Shown here: positions 9,816 to 17,928 of the stretch, piece by piece
Layout of the letters: each line of letters opens with the position of its first letter
Position numbering within the stretch: position 1 is the first letter of the stretch
Origin: Cohnella mopanensis
GTDB lineage: Bacteria > Bacillota > Bacilli > Paenibacillales > Paenibacillaceae
Assembly: GCF_022352055.1 (NCBI RefSeq)
Contig: NZ_JAKRWM010000004.1
Location: forward strand, 62,001 to 126,000
Length of the DNA: 64,000 nt
Direction of reading: 5' to 3'
Translations under genes and position numbers: made by a program
The notes under the pieces: generated by a model
Database searches by the model: none
Told to the model about the DNA's origin: nothing
What the model saw: the letters and a program-made list of their open reading frames with translations, nothing else

Positions 9816-10583
9816 ATGGACTGGAGACGAGCCAAGAGCGTATTGATTATTTCCTTTCTCATGTTGAATGTGGTGCTAGGGTATCAGCTGTGGAAGGAAT
9901 GGCGGGAACGACTAAACACGGCGGTAGACTGGACATCCCTCCCTCCCGAAACGTTGCAGATCATGCGAGAGAAGAACATTCAGGTGGATGACAATGCGAA
10001 GATTCCGACGGAGACGCCAGCCATGAGGGAATTAACGTATATGTTCAAGCAACGCGCGGGGGAGAACATTAAGGACCGTACGGCAATTATTCCAACTTCG
10101 GAAACAAGATTTGTTTTCTCCCAGGAAGAGCTTGTCGGTGCGCTTGGAGGAGTCATTCCGGAGTTAAAAAGCTACACGTTGGATCAACCGGCCAGCCGCG
10201 AGGGAGTGTTCTTCGTCTTTAATCGGATGGAGGGCGGATGGCCCATGTTCGATATTCACCTAAATCTGTTTCACAGCGAACAGAAAATAAGAGCGTATTC
10301 GCAGGATCGTATCGAGATCAAGCCTTCTACGGGAGTGAAGGATCAGCAGGTATTGTCCGCCGCTAAAGCGTTAGCCAAAGTCATTGAACGAAACCTGCCG
10401 GTAGGTTCGGTAATCAAGGAAATACGCTTGGGTTATCATGGGGAAATTTTCGACGATGCCGGAGCCCAGGTTTCGACACCATCATGGAGGATTTTGCTAG
10501 AAAATGGAGAAGAAGTGTATTACGTGAATGCTATCAGCGGAGAGGTTACGACAGAGAAAGGCGATGCTCTCGTATATCCCTAA
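9816..10583 (+). CDS. yycI: WalRK accessory protein YycI (WalI)
   Basis: A 255-residue protein with the family's N-terminal signature MDWRRAKSVLIISFLMLN, a single transmembrane anchor (about 7-24), followed by an extracytoplasmic domain. The C-terminal part (about residues 155-250) contains repeated YycI/PepSY-like beta-alpha elements. It forms a membrane complex with YycH and WalK. It starts behind GGGAGGAGG at 9800-9808, about 40 bases after yycH. The order walR-walK-yycH-yycI-yycJ is intact, which supports the assignment. Confidence 0.92.
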   Translation: MDWRRAKSVLIISFLMLNVVLGYQLWKEWRERLNTAVDWTSLPPETLQIMREKNIQVDDNAKIPTETPAMRELTYMFKQRAGENIKDRTAIIPTSETRFVFSQEELVGALGGVIPELKSYTLDQPASREGVFFVFNRMEGGWPMFDIHLNLFHSEQKIRAYSQDRIEIKPSTGVKDQQVLSAAKALAKVIERNLPVGSVIKEIRLGYHGEIFDDAGAQVSTPSWRILLENGEEVYYVNAISGEVTTEKGDALVYP

Positions 10584-10623
10584 AGGTATGGAGGCTCGCT
10601 CGGGAGAGGAATAGGAAGCAATC

Positions 10624-11430
10624 ATGGGACTTCGATTCACGGTATTGTCCAGCGGATCGACCGGTAATGCGACCGTCGTGTCTACGGATTCGGCCAGCGT
10701 GCTTATTGATGTCGGTTTAAGCGGCAAGAAAATAGAAGAGTTGATGAAAGAAAGAGAGATGACCGGACAAGAGCTGGATGCGATCTTCGTGACGCACGAG
10801 CATTCCGATCATATTAAGGGGTTGGGTGCCTTCGCGCGAAAGCACCAGCTTCCCATCTATGCCAACGAGAAAACCTGGGGCGCGATGCTTCGAACGATCG
10901 GAGAAATACCGGATGAGCAACGGAAAATCATGCCTACGGACAGCGTAATGGAAATCGCCGACCTAAGAATCGAATCGTATGCGATATCGCATGACGCGAT
11001 TGAGCCGGTCGGCTACTGTTTCCAAGCGGACGGAGCTAAGCTGAGCTTGGCGACAGATCTTGGCTATGTCAGCGATAAGGTCATGCGCCAGCTGCAAAAT
11101 TCCGACGTCATGGTACTGGAATCCAACCATGACGTAGACATGCTGAGGATGGGCAGGTATCCATGGAATATTAAACGGCGTATCTTGGGAGATACCGGCC
11201 ATCTATCCAATGAAGCGGCTGGGGAAGCGTTATGCAGGCTGCTGACGGGCAGCTTGCGAAGAGTTTATTTGGCGCATTTGAGCCAGGAACATAACCTTAT
11301 GGATTTAGCCAAACTCACCGTGAATACAGTATTAGAAGATAACGGTTTCTTCTACCAGAAGGACGAATTCGCCCTATGCGATACGTATTACGACCGGCCG
11401 ACCCCATGGGATATTGTTAAAGCCAAATGA
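10624..11430 (+). CDS. yycJ: Metallo-beta-lactamase-fold exonuclease-like protein YycJ (WalJ)
   Basis: A 268-residue cytoplasmic metallo-beta-lactamase-fold protein. It has the metal-binding motif THEHSDH (about residues 58-64), further ligands in SHDAIEPVGY, and DLGYVSDK, with late histidines in LAHLSQEHN. In Bacillus and Streptococcus, YycJ/VicX is the last gene of the wal/vic operon and has 5'-3' double-stranded DNA exonuclease activity linked to mismatch repair. Its length and position match. The operon appears to end here, because a convergent gene lies only a few bases downstream. Confidence 0.93.
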   Translation: MGLRFTVLSSGSTGNATVVSTDSASVLIDVGLSGKKIEELMKEREMTGQELDAIFVTHEHSDHIKGLGAFARKHQLPIYANEKTWGAMLRTIGEIPDEQRKIMPTDSVMEIADLRIESYAISHDAIEPVGYCFQADGAKLSLATDLGYVSDKVMRQLQNSDVMVLESNHDVDMLRMGRYPWNIKRRILGDTGHLSNEAAGEALCRLLTGSLRRVYLAHLSQEHNLMDLAKLTVNTVLEDNGFFYQKDEFALCDTYYDRPTPWDIVKAK

Positions 11431-11435
11431 GAAAT

Positions 11436-11636
11436 TTATAACAGAAGCTGACGATCCAGATCGGCTTCCATCTCAGCCGCTTTATCCCTGATCTCGTCCG
11501 GAGTGAGGAGGCCTTTCTCGACTAGTAGCTCTATTAATGTACTGATAGCAAGGAGCTGCCTGTAGTGGTCGTTTTTCATATCGGACACCTGTGAAGCGAG
11601 ATCAAGGAAATGCCAGCTATATTCCGAAGTTTTCAT
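11436..11636 (-). CDS. Small conserved-looking protein of unknown function (66 aa)
   Basis: A minus-strand ORF of 66 residues with an excellent ribosome site (AAAGGAAGGA six bases before its ATG at 11636). It ends 5 bases from the yycJ stop in convergent orientation. The predicted product is all-helical and acidic, with no signal or membrane segment. Residues about 38-60 (EKGLLTPDEIRDKAAEMEAD) look like a helix-turn-helix-sized bundle. That stretch resembles the 'leading to pro-enzyme' style helices of nitrile-hydratase-like or YycH-adjacent small proteins, but I recognise no family. The strong ribosome site is the main support for it being real. Confidence 0.65.
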   Translation of the reverse strand: MKTSEYSWHFLDLASQVSDMKNDHYRQLLAISTLIELLVEKGLLTPDEIRDKAAEMEADLDRQLLL

Positions 11637-11798
11637 TGGGAATCCTTCCTTTCTTTACATGAGAATGATGAGAGGAATTTACTTGCTTGTCCGTCCTTAT
11701 TCTATTACTATTCTAGTCAAAACCTTTATAAACATTCCTATTCTTTTGGACGATTAGTATAGAAGATTAATAAATAGATATGATGGTTAATAGTAGAA

Positions 11799-11877
11799 GT
11801 TTAAAAAGTCAGGATGACTGTTTAAACAACCGCTTAATAGGACTACCAGCAGCGGCATGGGGAATCGGAGATTCCCC
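11799..11877 (+). promoter_or_regulatory. Two inverted repeats upstream of htrA
   Basis: First element: GTTTAAAAAGTC (11799-11810) and GACTGTTTAAAC (11816-11827) form 12-bp arms with one mismatch and a 5-base spacer. Second element: GGGGAATC-GGA-GATTCCCC (11859-11877) is a perfect hairpin ending 18 bases before the htrA start. They may be operator sites or a 5'-leader structure. Neither is followed by a U-run. Confidence 0.45.
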
Positions 11878-11894
11878 TATAATAAGGATGGTGC

Positions 11895-13187
11895 ATGACC
11901 ATGAGCTTGTTCGATGATGATTTCTACTCTACGCGGGTGAAGAGGCGCTACCGCAATGCCGGAACGGGTTATGATGGCCGACCGGCTAGAGGATACCGCC
12001 AAGGGTCAATGTTCCGGGTTGCTTTCATTTCTTCAATGGCCAGCTCTCTGTTGGTTGTGTTACTGTTCGTACTCTTGAATGGCGGAAGCGATGAGAAATC
12101 GGAGGCTAAGCCGGCACTGGCTGGCGGACAGTCTCTAGTGGAAACGTCGGAACGGATCATATCCGCCTCGGAGAAAGTGAGACCCGCGGTTGTCAGCATC
12201 ATTAATTTGACGAATCAAGCCTTGGAAATGCAGGGAGGCGCTGAATTGGGCGCTAATGAGCTTCCCTACAATGCAAGTATGGGTTCGGGCGTTATTTTTC
12301 AGAAAAAAGACGGTAAAGCTTACATCATCACGAACGCGCATGTCATCGAGGATGCCGGAGAAGTTCAGGCGGTGCTCGTTAACGGAAATAAGAAGATCGC
12401 GAAAATTATCGGTAAAGACGTCGTCACCGATCTCGCGGTATTGCAAGTGGATGCCGATGGGATCGACACGGTCGTGGAAATCGGCAATTCAAGCAAGCTG
12501 CGCGTAGGCGAGATGGTCATCGCTATCGGTAATCCTCTGGGTTTCGGGGATTCGTTAACGCAAGGGATCGTTTCTTCAACGAAAAGAATAATACCGATTT
12601 CGATTAATCAGGACGGCAATTACGATTGGGAGCAGGAAGTCATTCAGACGGATGCGGCGATCAATCAAGGGAATAGCGGCGGGGCGCTGGTCGACTTGAA
12701 CGGAAAGCTAGTCGGCATCAACAGTATGAAAGTAGCCGATACGGGCGTCGAAGGCATAGGTTTTGCGATTCCGATCGACAATGCGATGCCGATTATTAAC
12801 TCGCTTATGGACCAAGGCAAGGTTGTAAGACCGTACATGGGCGTTTATACGGTCGATCTGGACTTGTATCTCGATAGTGCGCAAGCTACGGATGACCCCG
12901 ATGGCGAAGAGCTTGAAGTGGCGACTCCCGTCGTTCCGGATGGCGTCACGGAAGGGGTTATCGTGCTGGAGTCCGTTGGACCCGCGCTCAATGCGGGATT
13001 GAAATTCAACGACATTATCGTGGCTTTGGACAACAAGCCCATCGAGAGCACGATGGATCTACGCAAATACTTGTATAACACCAAAAAAATCGGGGAATCG
13101 TTGAAAGTAACGTATTACCGCGATGGGAAGAAAAATACGATTGACGTTAAATTAGAGGAAAAAGCAGAACAACCAGATGAGCGTTAA
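11895..13187 (+). CDS. htrA: HtrA/DegP-like membrane serine protease (S1C) with PDZ domain
   Basis: A 430-residue trypsin-like protease anchored by one transmembrane helix (about residues 36-56) with its catalytic part outside. The triad reads H149 (ITNAHVIE), D179 (VVTDLAVL) and S261 (NQGNSGGAL). A PDZ domain fills about residues 335-420. It degrades misfolded secreted proteins. In Bacillus an htrA paralogue sits after yycJ, exactly as here. ATG 11895 has AAGGA at best spacing; ATG 11901 is an alternative. A 12-residue acidic N-terminus precedes the basic stretch VKRRYR. The upstream region with two inverted repeats may control its stress induction. Confidence 0.93.
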   Translation: MTMSLFDDDFYSTRVKRRYRNAGTGYDGRPARGYRQGSMFRVAFISSMASSLLVVLLFVLLNGGSDEKSEAKPALAGGQSLVETSERIISASEKVRPAVVSIINLTNQALEMQGGAELGANELPYNASMGSGVIFQKKDGKAYIITNAHVIEDAGEVQAVLVNGNKKIAKIIGKDVVTDLAVLQVDADGIDTVVEIGNSSKLRVGEMVIAIGNPLGFGDSLTQGIVSSTKRIIPISINQDGNYDWEQEVIQTDAAINQGNSGGALVDLNGKLVGINSMKVADTGVEGIGFAIPIDNAMPIINSLMDQGKVVRPYMGVYTVDLDLYLDSAQATDDPDGEELEVATPVVPDGVTEGVIVLESVGPALNAGLKFNDIIVALDNKPIESTMDLRKYLYNTKKIGESLKVTYYRDGKKNTIDVKLEEKAEQPDER

Positions 13188-13224
13188 GCCACCCGTTCAT
13201 GCAGGGTCAGAAGGGAATTAAACC

Positions 13225-13392
13225 ATGTACTGTGTATGCCGTGAGCATGTCGAGCTCGCGATCGACAAATTTGTAGATGAATACGAAGATGCTCCCGATC
13301 TGGTTAGCCTAGGTTCGACGGAGTTTTCGGCTTGGACCGCCCCGGAACATTGCGAATGGTGCGCGAATAAGGCGGAAGTATTGGTGGTTTGA
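13225..13392 (+). CDS. CxxH/CxxC mini-protein (BA_5709-type family)
   Basis: A 55-residue protein starting MYCVCREHVELAIDKF and ending with EHCEWCANKAEVLVV. The CREH and CEWC motifs form the paired CxxH and CxxC that define the small 'CxxH/CxxC protein' family of Bacillota. That family is typically encoded between htrA and rlmH. The four residues probably bind one zinc; the function is unknown. It begins 38 bases after htrA with AAGGGA upstream and is followed by a terminator, so it should end the htrA transcript. In this genome rlmH itself is about 20 kb further on. Confidence 0.85.
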   Translation: MYCVCREHVELAIDKFVDEYEDAPDLVSLGSTEFSAWTAPEHCEWCANKAEVLVV

Positions 13393-13411
13393 TTAAAAGT
13401 AGGATATAAGG

Positions 13412-13440
13412 CCGCATTCCCATATGGATTGCGGTTTTTT
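13412..13440 (+). terminator. Rho-independent terminator
   Basis: CCGCATTCC (13412-13420) pairs with GGATTGCGG (13426-13434), one mismatch, followed by TTTTTT. It ends the htrA-CxxH/CxxC transcript. Confidence 0.8.
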
Positions 13441-13527
13441 GTTATTCTTAGAAGTCTTTGCGGCTTTAAATTGGAATAATTCGTAAGAGGGTTCAAAAAA
13501 AGAATAACTTTTTTTACTAAAACCCCG

Positions 13528-13557
13528 TTGACAGCATTTGGGGGGCGATGGTAAAGT
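13528..13557 (+). promoter_or_regulatory. Putative promoter of the leader ORF / ABC exporter operon
   Basis: TTGACA (13528-13533), 18-base spacer, TAAAGT (13552-13557), 40 bases before the leader ORF start. Confidence 0.5.
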
Positions 13558-13596
13558 GACAAATATACTTTGATGAACGGAAGGGAGGGTTACGAG

Positions 13597-13686
13597 ATGA
13601 GGAACGGAGATCTTAACACGATTAATCTTCGATTTGGCGGAGTAGAAGTTCGGAATGGACGTAACCCTCTAGCGAATAACCACTGA
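13597..13686 (+). CDS. Leader peptide (29 aa) upstream of BmrCD-like exporter
   Basis: A 29-codon ORF beginning MRNGDLNTINLRF, with a very strong ribosome site (AAGGGAGGG at 13581-13589). It is directly followed by a hairpin and an intrinsic terminator, then the two exporter genes. In Bacillus subtilis the homologous exporter BmrC/BmrD is preceded by a leader peptide, BmrB. Translation of BmrB controls a transcriptional attenuator in response to ribosome-targeting antibiotics (established for that system). The present ORF is shorter and I see no sequence match, so the role is inferred from layout. Part of its own coding sequence (CGTAACC, near codons 22-24) is complementary to GGTTACG in the terminator's 5' arm, which would allow an antiterminator. 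Confidence 0.65.
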   Translation: MRNGDLNTINLRFGGVEVRNGRNPLANNH

Positions 13687-13692
13687 CGATCT

Positions 13693-13766
13693 GGGAGAAT
13701 GGCGGATTCTCTTAAGATGGCGTGGTAAGGCGCATGGTTACGGAGACGTAATCGTGCGCCTTTTTT
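13693..13766 (+). terminator. Hairpin plus strong intrinsic terminator (candidate attenuator)
   Basis: Directly after the leader stop codon is a hairpin: GGGAGAAT/ATTCTCTT at 13693-13713 with loop GGCGG. It is followed by a 14-bp stem, GGCGCATGGTTACG (13729-13742) with CGTAATCGTGCGCC (13747-13760), including G-U pairs, loop GAGA, then TTTTTT (13761-13766). It lies 140 bases before the exporter genes. Transcription must read through it to express them, unless they have another promoter. Confidence 0.75.
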
Positions 13767-13908
13767 ATCGCTTTCGGCAGCTAAATCGGTCTTGTGGCCG
13801 GTTTCTGCTTCGAAGGCGTCAGAGGATGGGGAACCATTCTCTGGGGCGTATCGCTTACGGCGGTATGCCTTTTTTGTTCTTCATTTAGAAGGGTGTGAAC
13901 ACATAGAT

Positions 13909-15660
13909 ATGTTTATCGTATTGAAGAAATTAAGCTGGTTTTTCCGTATGCACTGGAAGAGGTATGCGGTCGCTATCGTGCTCTTGATCATCGTAGGCAT
14001 TATAGACGTCATTCCTCCCAAGCTCATCGGGGTAGCGATCGATGGCATTCGCCAGGAGACGTTATCGCCAGTTAAGCTAACCGAGCTGCTAGTGTTCTGG
14101 ATTGCCTTAACGGCTGCCAGTTACGGGCTCAGTTACGTGTGGTTGTATAAGTTGTTCGGCGGCGCGTTCGTGCTGGAGCGTCTTCTAAGATCACGCCTTA
14201 TGAGGCATCTGTTGAAAATGAACCCCACGTTCTACGAGCGTAATCGTACGGGCGACCTGATGGCTCGCGCAACGAATGATCTTGGAGCCGTGTCGGTAAC
14301 GGCGGGCTTCGGGATTCTGACGCTTATTGATTCGACCTTGTTCATGTTAACGATTCTCGTGGTGATGGCTGGCTTGATCAGCTGGAAGCTGACGTTAGCC
14401 GCAATGCTCCCTCTGCCGATCATGGCGCTGCTCATGCAGCATTTCGGCAAGAAGATCCATGACCGGTTCATGAAATCGCAGGATGCCTTCGGTAACTTGA
14501 ACGATCAGGTGCTCGAATCGGTATCCGGCGTGCGGGTTATCCGCGCGTTCGTACAGGAGGAAGCAGACCGGAAACGGTTCAGCGATTCCGCAAACAACGT
14601 ATTCCACAACAATATCCGGGTAGCCAAAATCGATGCGTTGTTCGAACCGACGGTCAAAATATTGGTTGGCCTAAGTTACTTAATCGGGTTATGTTACGGG
14701 GCGGTGCTCGTATTCAAAGGGGAAATCACACTTGGGGAAATGGTATCGTTCAACATGTTCCTCGGTATGCTCATCTGGCCGATGTTTGCGATCGGCGAAT
14801 TGATTAACATCATGCAACGCGGTAACGCCTCGCTGGATCGGATTAATGAAACGCTTGGCGTTAATGCCGACGTAGAAGAAACCGAAGCCCCGGTAGCGCT
14901 GGAAGTGCCGGAATCGATAGCGTTCGATAGCGTAACGTTCCGATACCCATCATCGTCCATAGACAACCTTGTTGATATCTCGTTCTCGCTTCGCAGAGGC
15001 CAAACCCTCGGCATCGTCGGAAGAACGGGCAGTGGCAAAACCACTCTGCTTAAACAGTTGCTGCGCGAATATCCGATGGGGCAGGGTAATCTGACGGTCG
15101 GAGGAGTTTCCCTGAGCGAGCTTGAATTAAATCGGCTTCGGAGCTGGATCGGTTATGTGCCGCAGCAACCGATTCTGTTCAGCAGAACGATCCGCGAGAA
15201 CATCTGGTTCGGAACGGAAGAGGAAGCCGGCGATGAGGAACGGTTGAATCGTGCGCTAGAGTTGGCCTCGTTCCGCAAGGACGTTGCGTTCTTGTCGGAC
15301 GGACTGGAGACGCTTGTCGGAGAGAAGGGCGTTGCTTTATCGGGAGGACAGAAACAGCGCGTCAGCATCGCGAGGGCGGTCATCGCCGATCCCGAGATTC
15401 TGATGCTCGACGATGCATTGTCCGCGGTAGACGCCAAGACGGAGACCGAAATTTTAGAGGGCATCCGCAGCGAGCGTGCAGGGAAAACAACGATTATTAC
15501 GACTCATAGATTAACGGCGGTACAACATGCCGACTGGATTCTCGTGCTGGATGAAGGCCGGATCGCGGAGGAAGGCACGCATGAGCAGCTTCTTCAATTA
15601 GGTGGCTGGTATAAGGAACAATACGACAGGCAGCAACTCGCTTCCGTAGTAGAAGCATAG
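13909..15660 (+). CDS. bmrC: Multidrug ABC exporter half-transporter, BmrC (YheI)-like
   Basis: About 583 residues: six transmembrane helices (about 15-300) and a C-terminal ATPase. It is the smaller half of a heterodimeric exporter. The N-terminus MFIVLKKLSWFF and the FYERNRTGDLMARATNDL loop match B. subtilis YheI/BmrC as I remember it. Walker A is GRTGSGKT (about residue 371) and the signature is LSGGQKQR. Walker B ends LMLDDALS, with aspartate (about D502) where the catalytic glutamate should be. That is the degenerate-site hallmark of this family. The start is ATG 13909; the upstream frame (to 13792) contains no convincing ribosome site. The ribosome site for 13909 is itself weak (GGGTGTG). 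It is expected to be controlled by the attenuator upstream. Confidence 0.87.
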   Translation: MFIVLKKLSWFFRMHWKRYAVAIVLLIIVGIIDVIPPKLIGVAIDGIRQETLSPVKLTELLVFWIALTAASYGLSYVWLYKLFGGAFVLERLLRSRLMRHLLKMNPTFYERNRTGDLMARATNDLGAVSVTAGFGILTLIDSTLFMLTILVVMAGLISWKLTLAAMLPLPIMALLMQHFGKKIHDRFMKSQDAFGNLNDQVLESVSGVRVIRAFVQEEADRKRFSDSANNVFHNNIRVAKIDALFEPTVKILVGLSYLIGLCYGAVLVFKGEITLGEMVSFNMFLGMLIWPMFAIGELINIMQRGNASLDRINETLGVNADVEETEAPVALEVPESIAFDSVTFRYPSSSIDNLVDISFSLRRGQTLGIVGRTGSGKTTLLKQLLREYPMGQGNLTVGGVSLSELELNRLRSWIGYVPQQPILFSRTIRENIWFGTEEEAGDEERLNRALELASFRKDVAFLSDGLETLVGEKGVALSGGQKQRVSIARAVIADPEILMLDDALSAVDAKTETEILEGIRSERAGKTTIITTHRLTAVQHADWILVLDEGRIAEEGTHEQLLQLGGWYKEQYDRQQLASVVEA

Positions 15661-15700
15661 TTGCACATAAAGTCTAACAAGAATGAAGGTGACATTAACC

Positions 15701-17722
15701 ATGGGGAATAACGGCAAACGATTGTTTCAATATGCTTTGAATTACAAGAAACCGATTATATTGGCGTTGGTATTACTGCTGCTTGCGGTAGGCGTCGAGC
15801 TCATCGGCCCCTTTCTCGCGAAGCGGATGATCGATACGAATATTATGGGGATCGAGAAGCCGTGGTATGAAACGAAGCAAGAAGAGAAGTACGCGGTATC
15901 CTACGACGGAGGCTGGTACAAAAGAGAAGACCACTTCTCGGCGGAGGAGGCAAAAGGCCGCGAGGTGCGAGTCCTGCAATCGGGACGAAGCTATTATTTC
16001 GTGGATGCCGCAGGCGTTCCTGAGACCGGCAAGCGGACGTTCGAAGGCGGACAGCTTACGATCGAGACGGAAGTGGCAGGGAAGCAGGTATTTCCTGCGC
16101 TCAAACTTACCGCGGGCGACACTTATGAATTTTACAAACCGGAGTTTCGGAGCATTATTTTGCTGGCAATCAGCTATGTAGGGTTGCTGTTGATCGGTGC
16201 GGTACTTGCCTACTGGCAGAGGCTGTTGTTGCAAGTGTCGGCGAACCGGATCGTTCGCAAGATGCGCAACGATGTGTTCCGGCATATTCAGCGCCTACCG
16301 GTGCAGTACTTCGATAATTTGCCGGCGGGTAAAGTCGTGGCTCGGGTTACTAACGATACGGAAGCGATTCGCGAATTGTACGTGTCGGTTCTGGCGAACT
16401 TTTTCTCGGGGATTATCTATATTGCCGCTATTATAGGCGCGCTGTTCCTGCTGGATACGAATCTAGCGCTTATTGCATTACCGTTCGTACCGATCTTATA
16501 TGTCTGGATCGTGGTGTACCGCAAGTTCGCGGCGAAATACAATCACGTCATTCGGTCGCGCCTTAGCGATATTAACGGAATGATCAACGAATCGATTCAA
16601 GGAATGCCGATCATTCAAGTGTTCCGTAAAGAAAAGGAAACGATGGCCGAGTTTCACGAGATGAACGACGAGTATTACAAATATCAGAATAAACTACTGA
16701 CTTTGAACTCCGTCACCTCTCATAACTTAGTTAACGTATTCCGCAACGTGTTATTTATTGCCGTTGTGTGGATGTTCGCCGGAGATTGGCTGGGCACGGC
16801 CGTAACGGTCGGCGTTCTGTATGCCTTCATTGATTACATGAACCGGATGATGAATCCGATCGTGGGCATAGTGAACCAATTATCCAACCTGGAGGTTGCC
16901 CGCGTATCGGCCGAACGGGTATTCACGCTCCTGGACGAACCGGGAATCGAGGTAGCCGACAGCCGGATGGAGCGGTACCAAGGAAACGTAAACTTCGAGA
17001 ACGTCTCGTTCGGATACAAACCCGGCGAGGATGTTCTGAAGGACATTACGTTCAGCGCGCGGCAGGGGGAAACCGTAGCTCTAGTCGGCCATACGGGCTC
17101 GGGCAAAAGCTCGATTCTGAACTTGCTGTTCCGTTTCTACGATGTGGAGCGGGGAACGATTACGGTCGACGGTATCGACGTAAGAGAACTGACGAAGCAG
17201 CAGCTCCGTCAGCATATGGGCATAGTGCTGCAGGATCCATTCTTGTTCACGGGAACGATCGCTTCGAACGTTAGTTTGGATGATCCGTCTATTTCCCGGG
17301 AAAAGATAGAGCAGGCGCTTCGCGACGTCGGAGCGTACGACATGTTCATGCAGCTGCCGGGAGGTTTGGACGAACCGGTCATCGAGAAGGGCAGTACGCT
17401 ATCCGCGGGACAGCGGCAGCTCATCTCGTTCGCGAGAGCGCTAGCGTTCGATCCGGCGATTCTCATCCTGGACGAAGCGACGGCTAGCATCGATACGGAA
17501 ACGGAAGCGATTATTCAAGCTGCGCTCGACGTGTTGAAGCGCGGGCGGACGACGTTCGTCATCGCCCATAGGCTGTCCACGATCCGGGCGGCCGACCAGA
17601 TCCTCGTCCTCGATCGGGGACGGATCACGGAGCGGGGCAACCATGAAGAGCTGATGCAGCAGGGCGGAAAGTATTACGCGATGTATCAGCTACAACAAGG
17701 CGCAGCCGAGATCGTGGCATAA
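15701..17722 (+). CDS. bmrD: Multidrug ABC exporter half-transporter, BmrD (YheH)-like
   Basis: 673 residues, the same length as I recall for B. subtilis YheH/BmrD. An extra extracytoplasmic insertion lies between TM1 and TM2 (about residues 45-145, starting near the GIEKPWYE stretch), typical for BmrD. Six transmembrane helices are followed by an ATPase with Walker A GHTGSGKS (about 463) and Walker B LILDEATAS with intact catalytic glutamate E592. Its ABC signature is LSAGQ, not LSGGQ. It therefore contributes the altered signature to the degenerate site made with the BmrC Walker motifs, and an intact Walker site to the active one. ATG 15701 has AAGGTG at good distance; ATG 15683 does not. 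It probably exports drugs as a heterodimer with the preceding gene. Confidence 0.88.
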   Translation: MGNNGKRLFQYALNYKKPIILALVLLLLAVGVELIGPFLAKRMIDTNIMGIEKPWYETKQEEKYAVSYDGGWYKREDHFSAEEAKGREVRVLQSGRSYYFVDAAGVPETGKRTFEGGQLTIETEVAGKQVFPALKLTAGDTYEFYKPEFRSIILLAISYVGLLLIGAVLAYWQRLLLQVSANRIVRKMRNDVFRHIQRLPVQYFDNLPAGKVVARVTNDTEAIRELYVSVLANFFSGIIYIAAIIGALFLLDTNLALIALPFVPILYVWIVVYRKFAAKYNHVIRSRLSDINGMINESIQGMPIIQVFRKEKETMAEFHEMNDEYYKYQNKLLTLNSVTSHNLVNVFRNVLFIAVVWMFAGDWLGTAVTVGVLYAFIDYMNRMMNPIVGIVNQLSNLEVARVSAERVFTLLDEPGIEVADSRMERYQGNVNFENVSFGYKPGEDVLKDITFSARQGETVALVGHTGSGKSSILNLLFRFYDVERGTITVDGIDVRELTKQQLRQHMGIVLQDPFLFTGTIASNVSLDDPSISREKIEQALRDVGAYDMFMQLPGGLDEPVIEKGSTLSAGQRQLISFARALAFDPAILILDEATASIDTETEAIIQAALDVLKRGRTTFVIAHRLSTIRAADQILVLDRGRITERGNHEELMQQGGKYYAMYQLQQGAAEIVA

Positions 17723-17844
17723 AAGTTGGGGAAAAGGGGAATCTTGCGGCGAACAGAGCTGCGGGGTTCTCCTTTTGCACGGAGTCAGGAATTACCGGAC
17801 TGCAGGTGCGAGGAGGGCGGGAAAGGGCGCACCATTTTCTGCAT

Positions 17845-17872
17845 TGGTTGACACCTGAACATTTTGTATAAT
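17845..17872 (+). promoter_or_regulatory. Putative promoter of potABCD
   Basis: A perfect TATAAT at 17867-17872 with TTGGTT at 17845-17850, 16 bases upstream, and about 57 bases before potA. Confidence 0.45.
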
Positions 17873-17928
17873 GAAGACAACAGTAGACTAGGCGGGAAAG
17901 ACCCCGCGGAAAAGGAAGCCACGCCGAC

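Noticed and set aside
17848..17872. TTGACA at 17848 as the -35 box of the potA promoter
   Set aside because: The spacer to TATAAT would be only 13 bases; TTGGTT at 17845 with 16 bases is a better fit.
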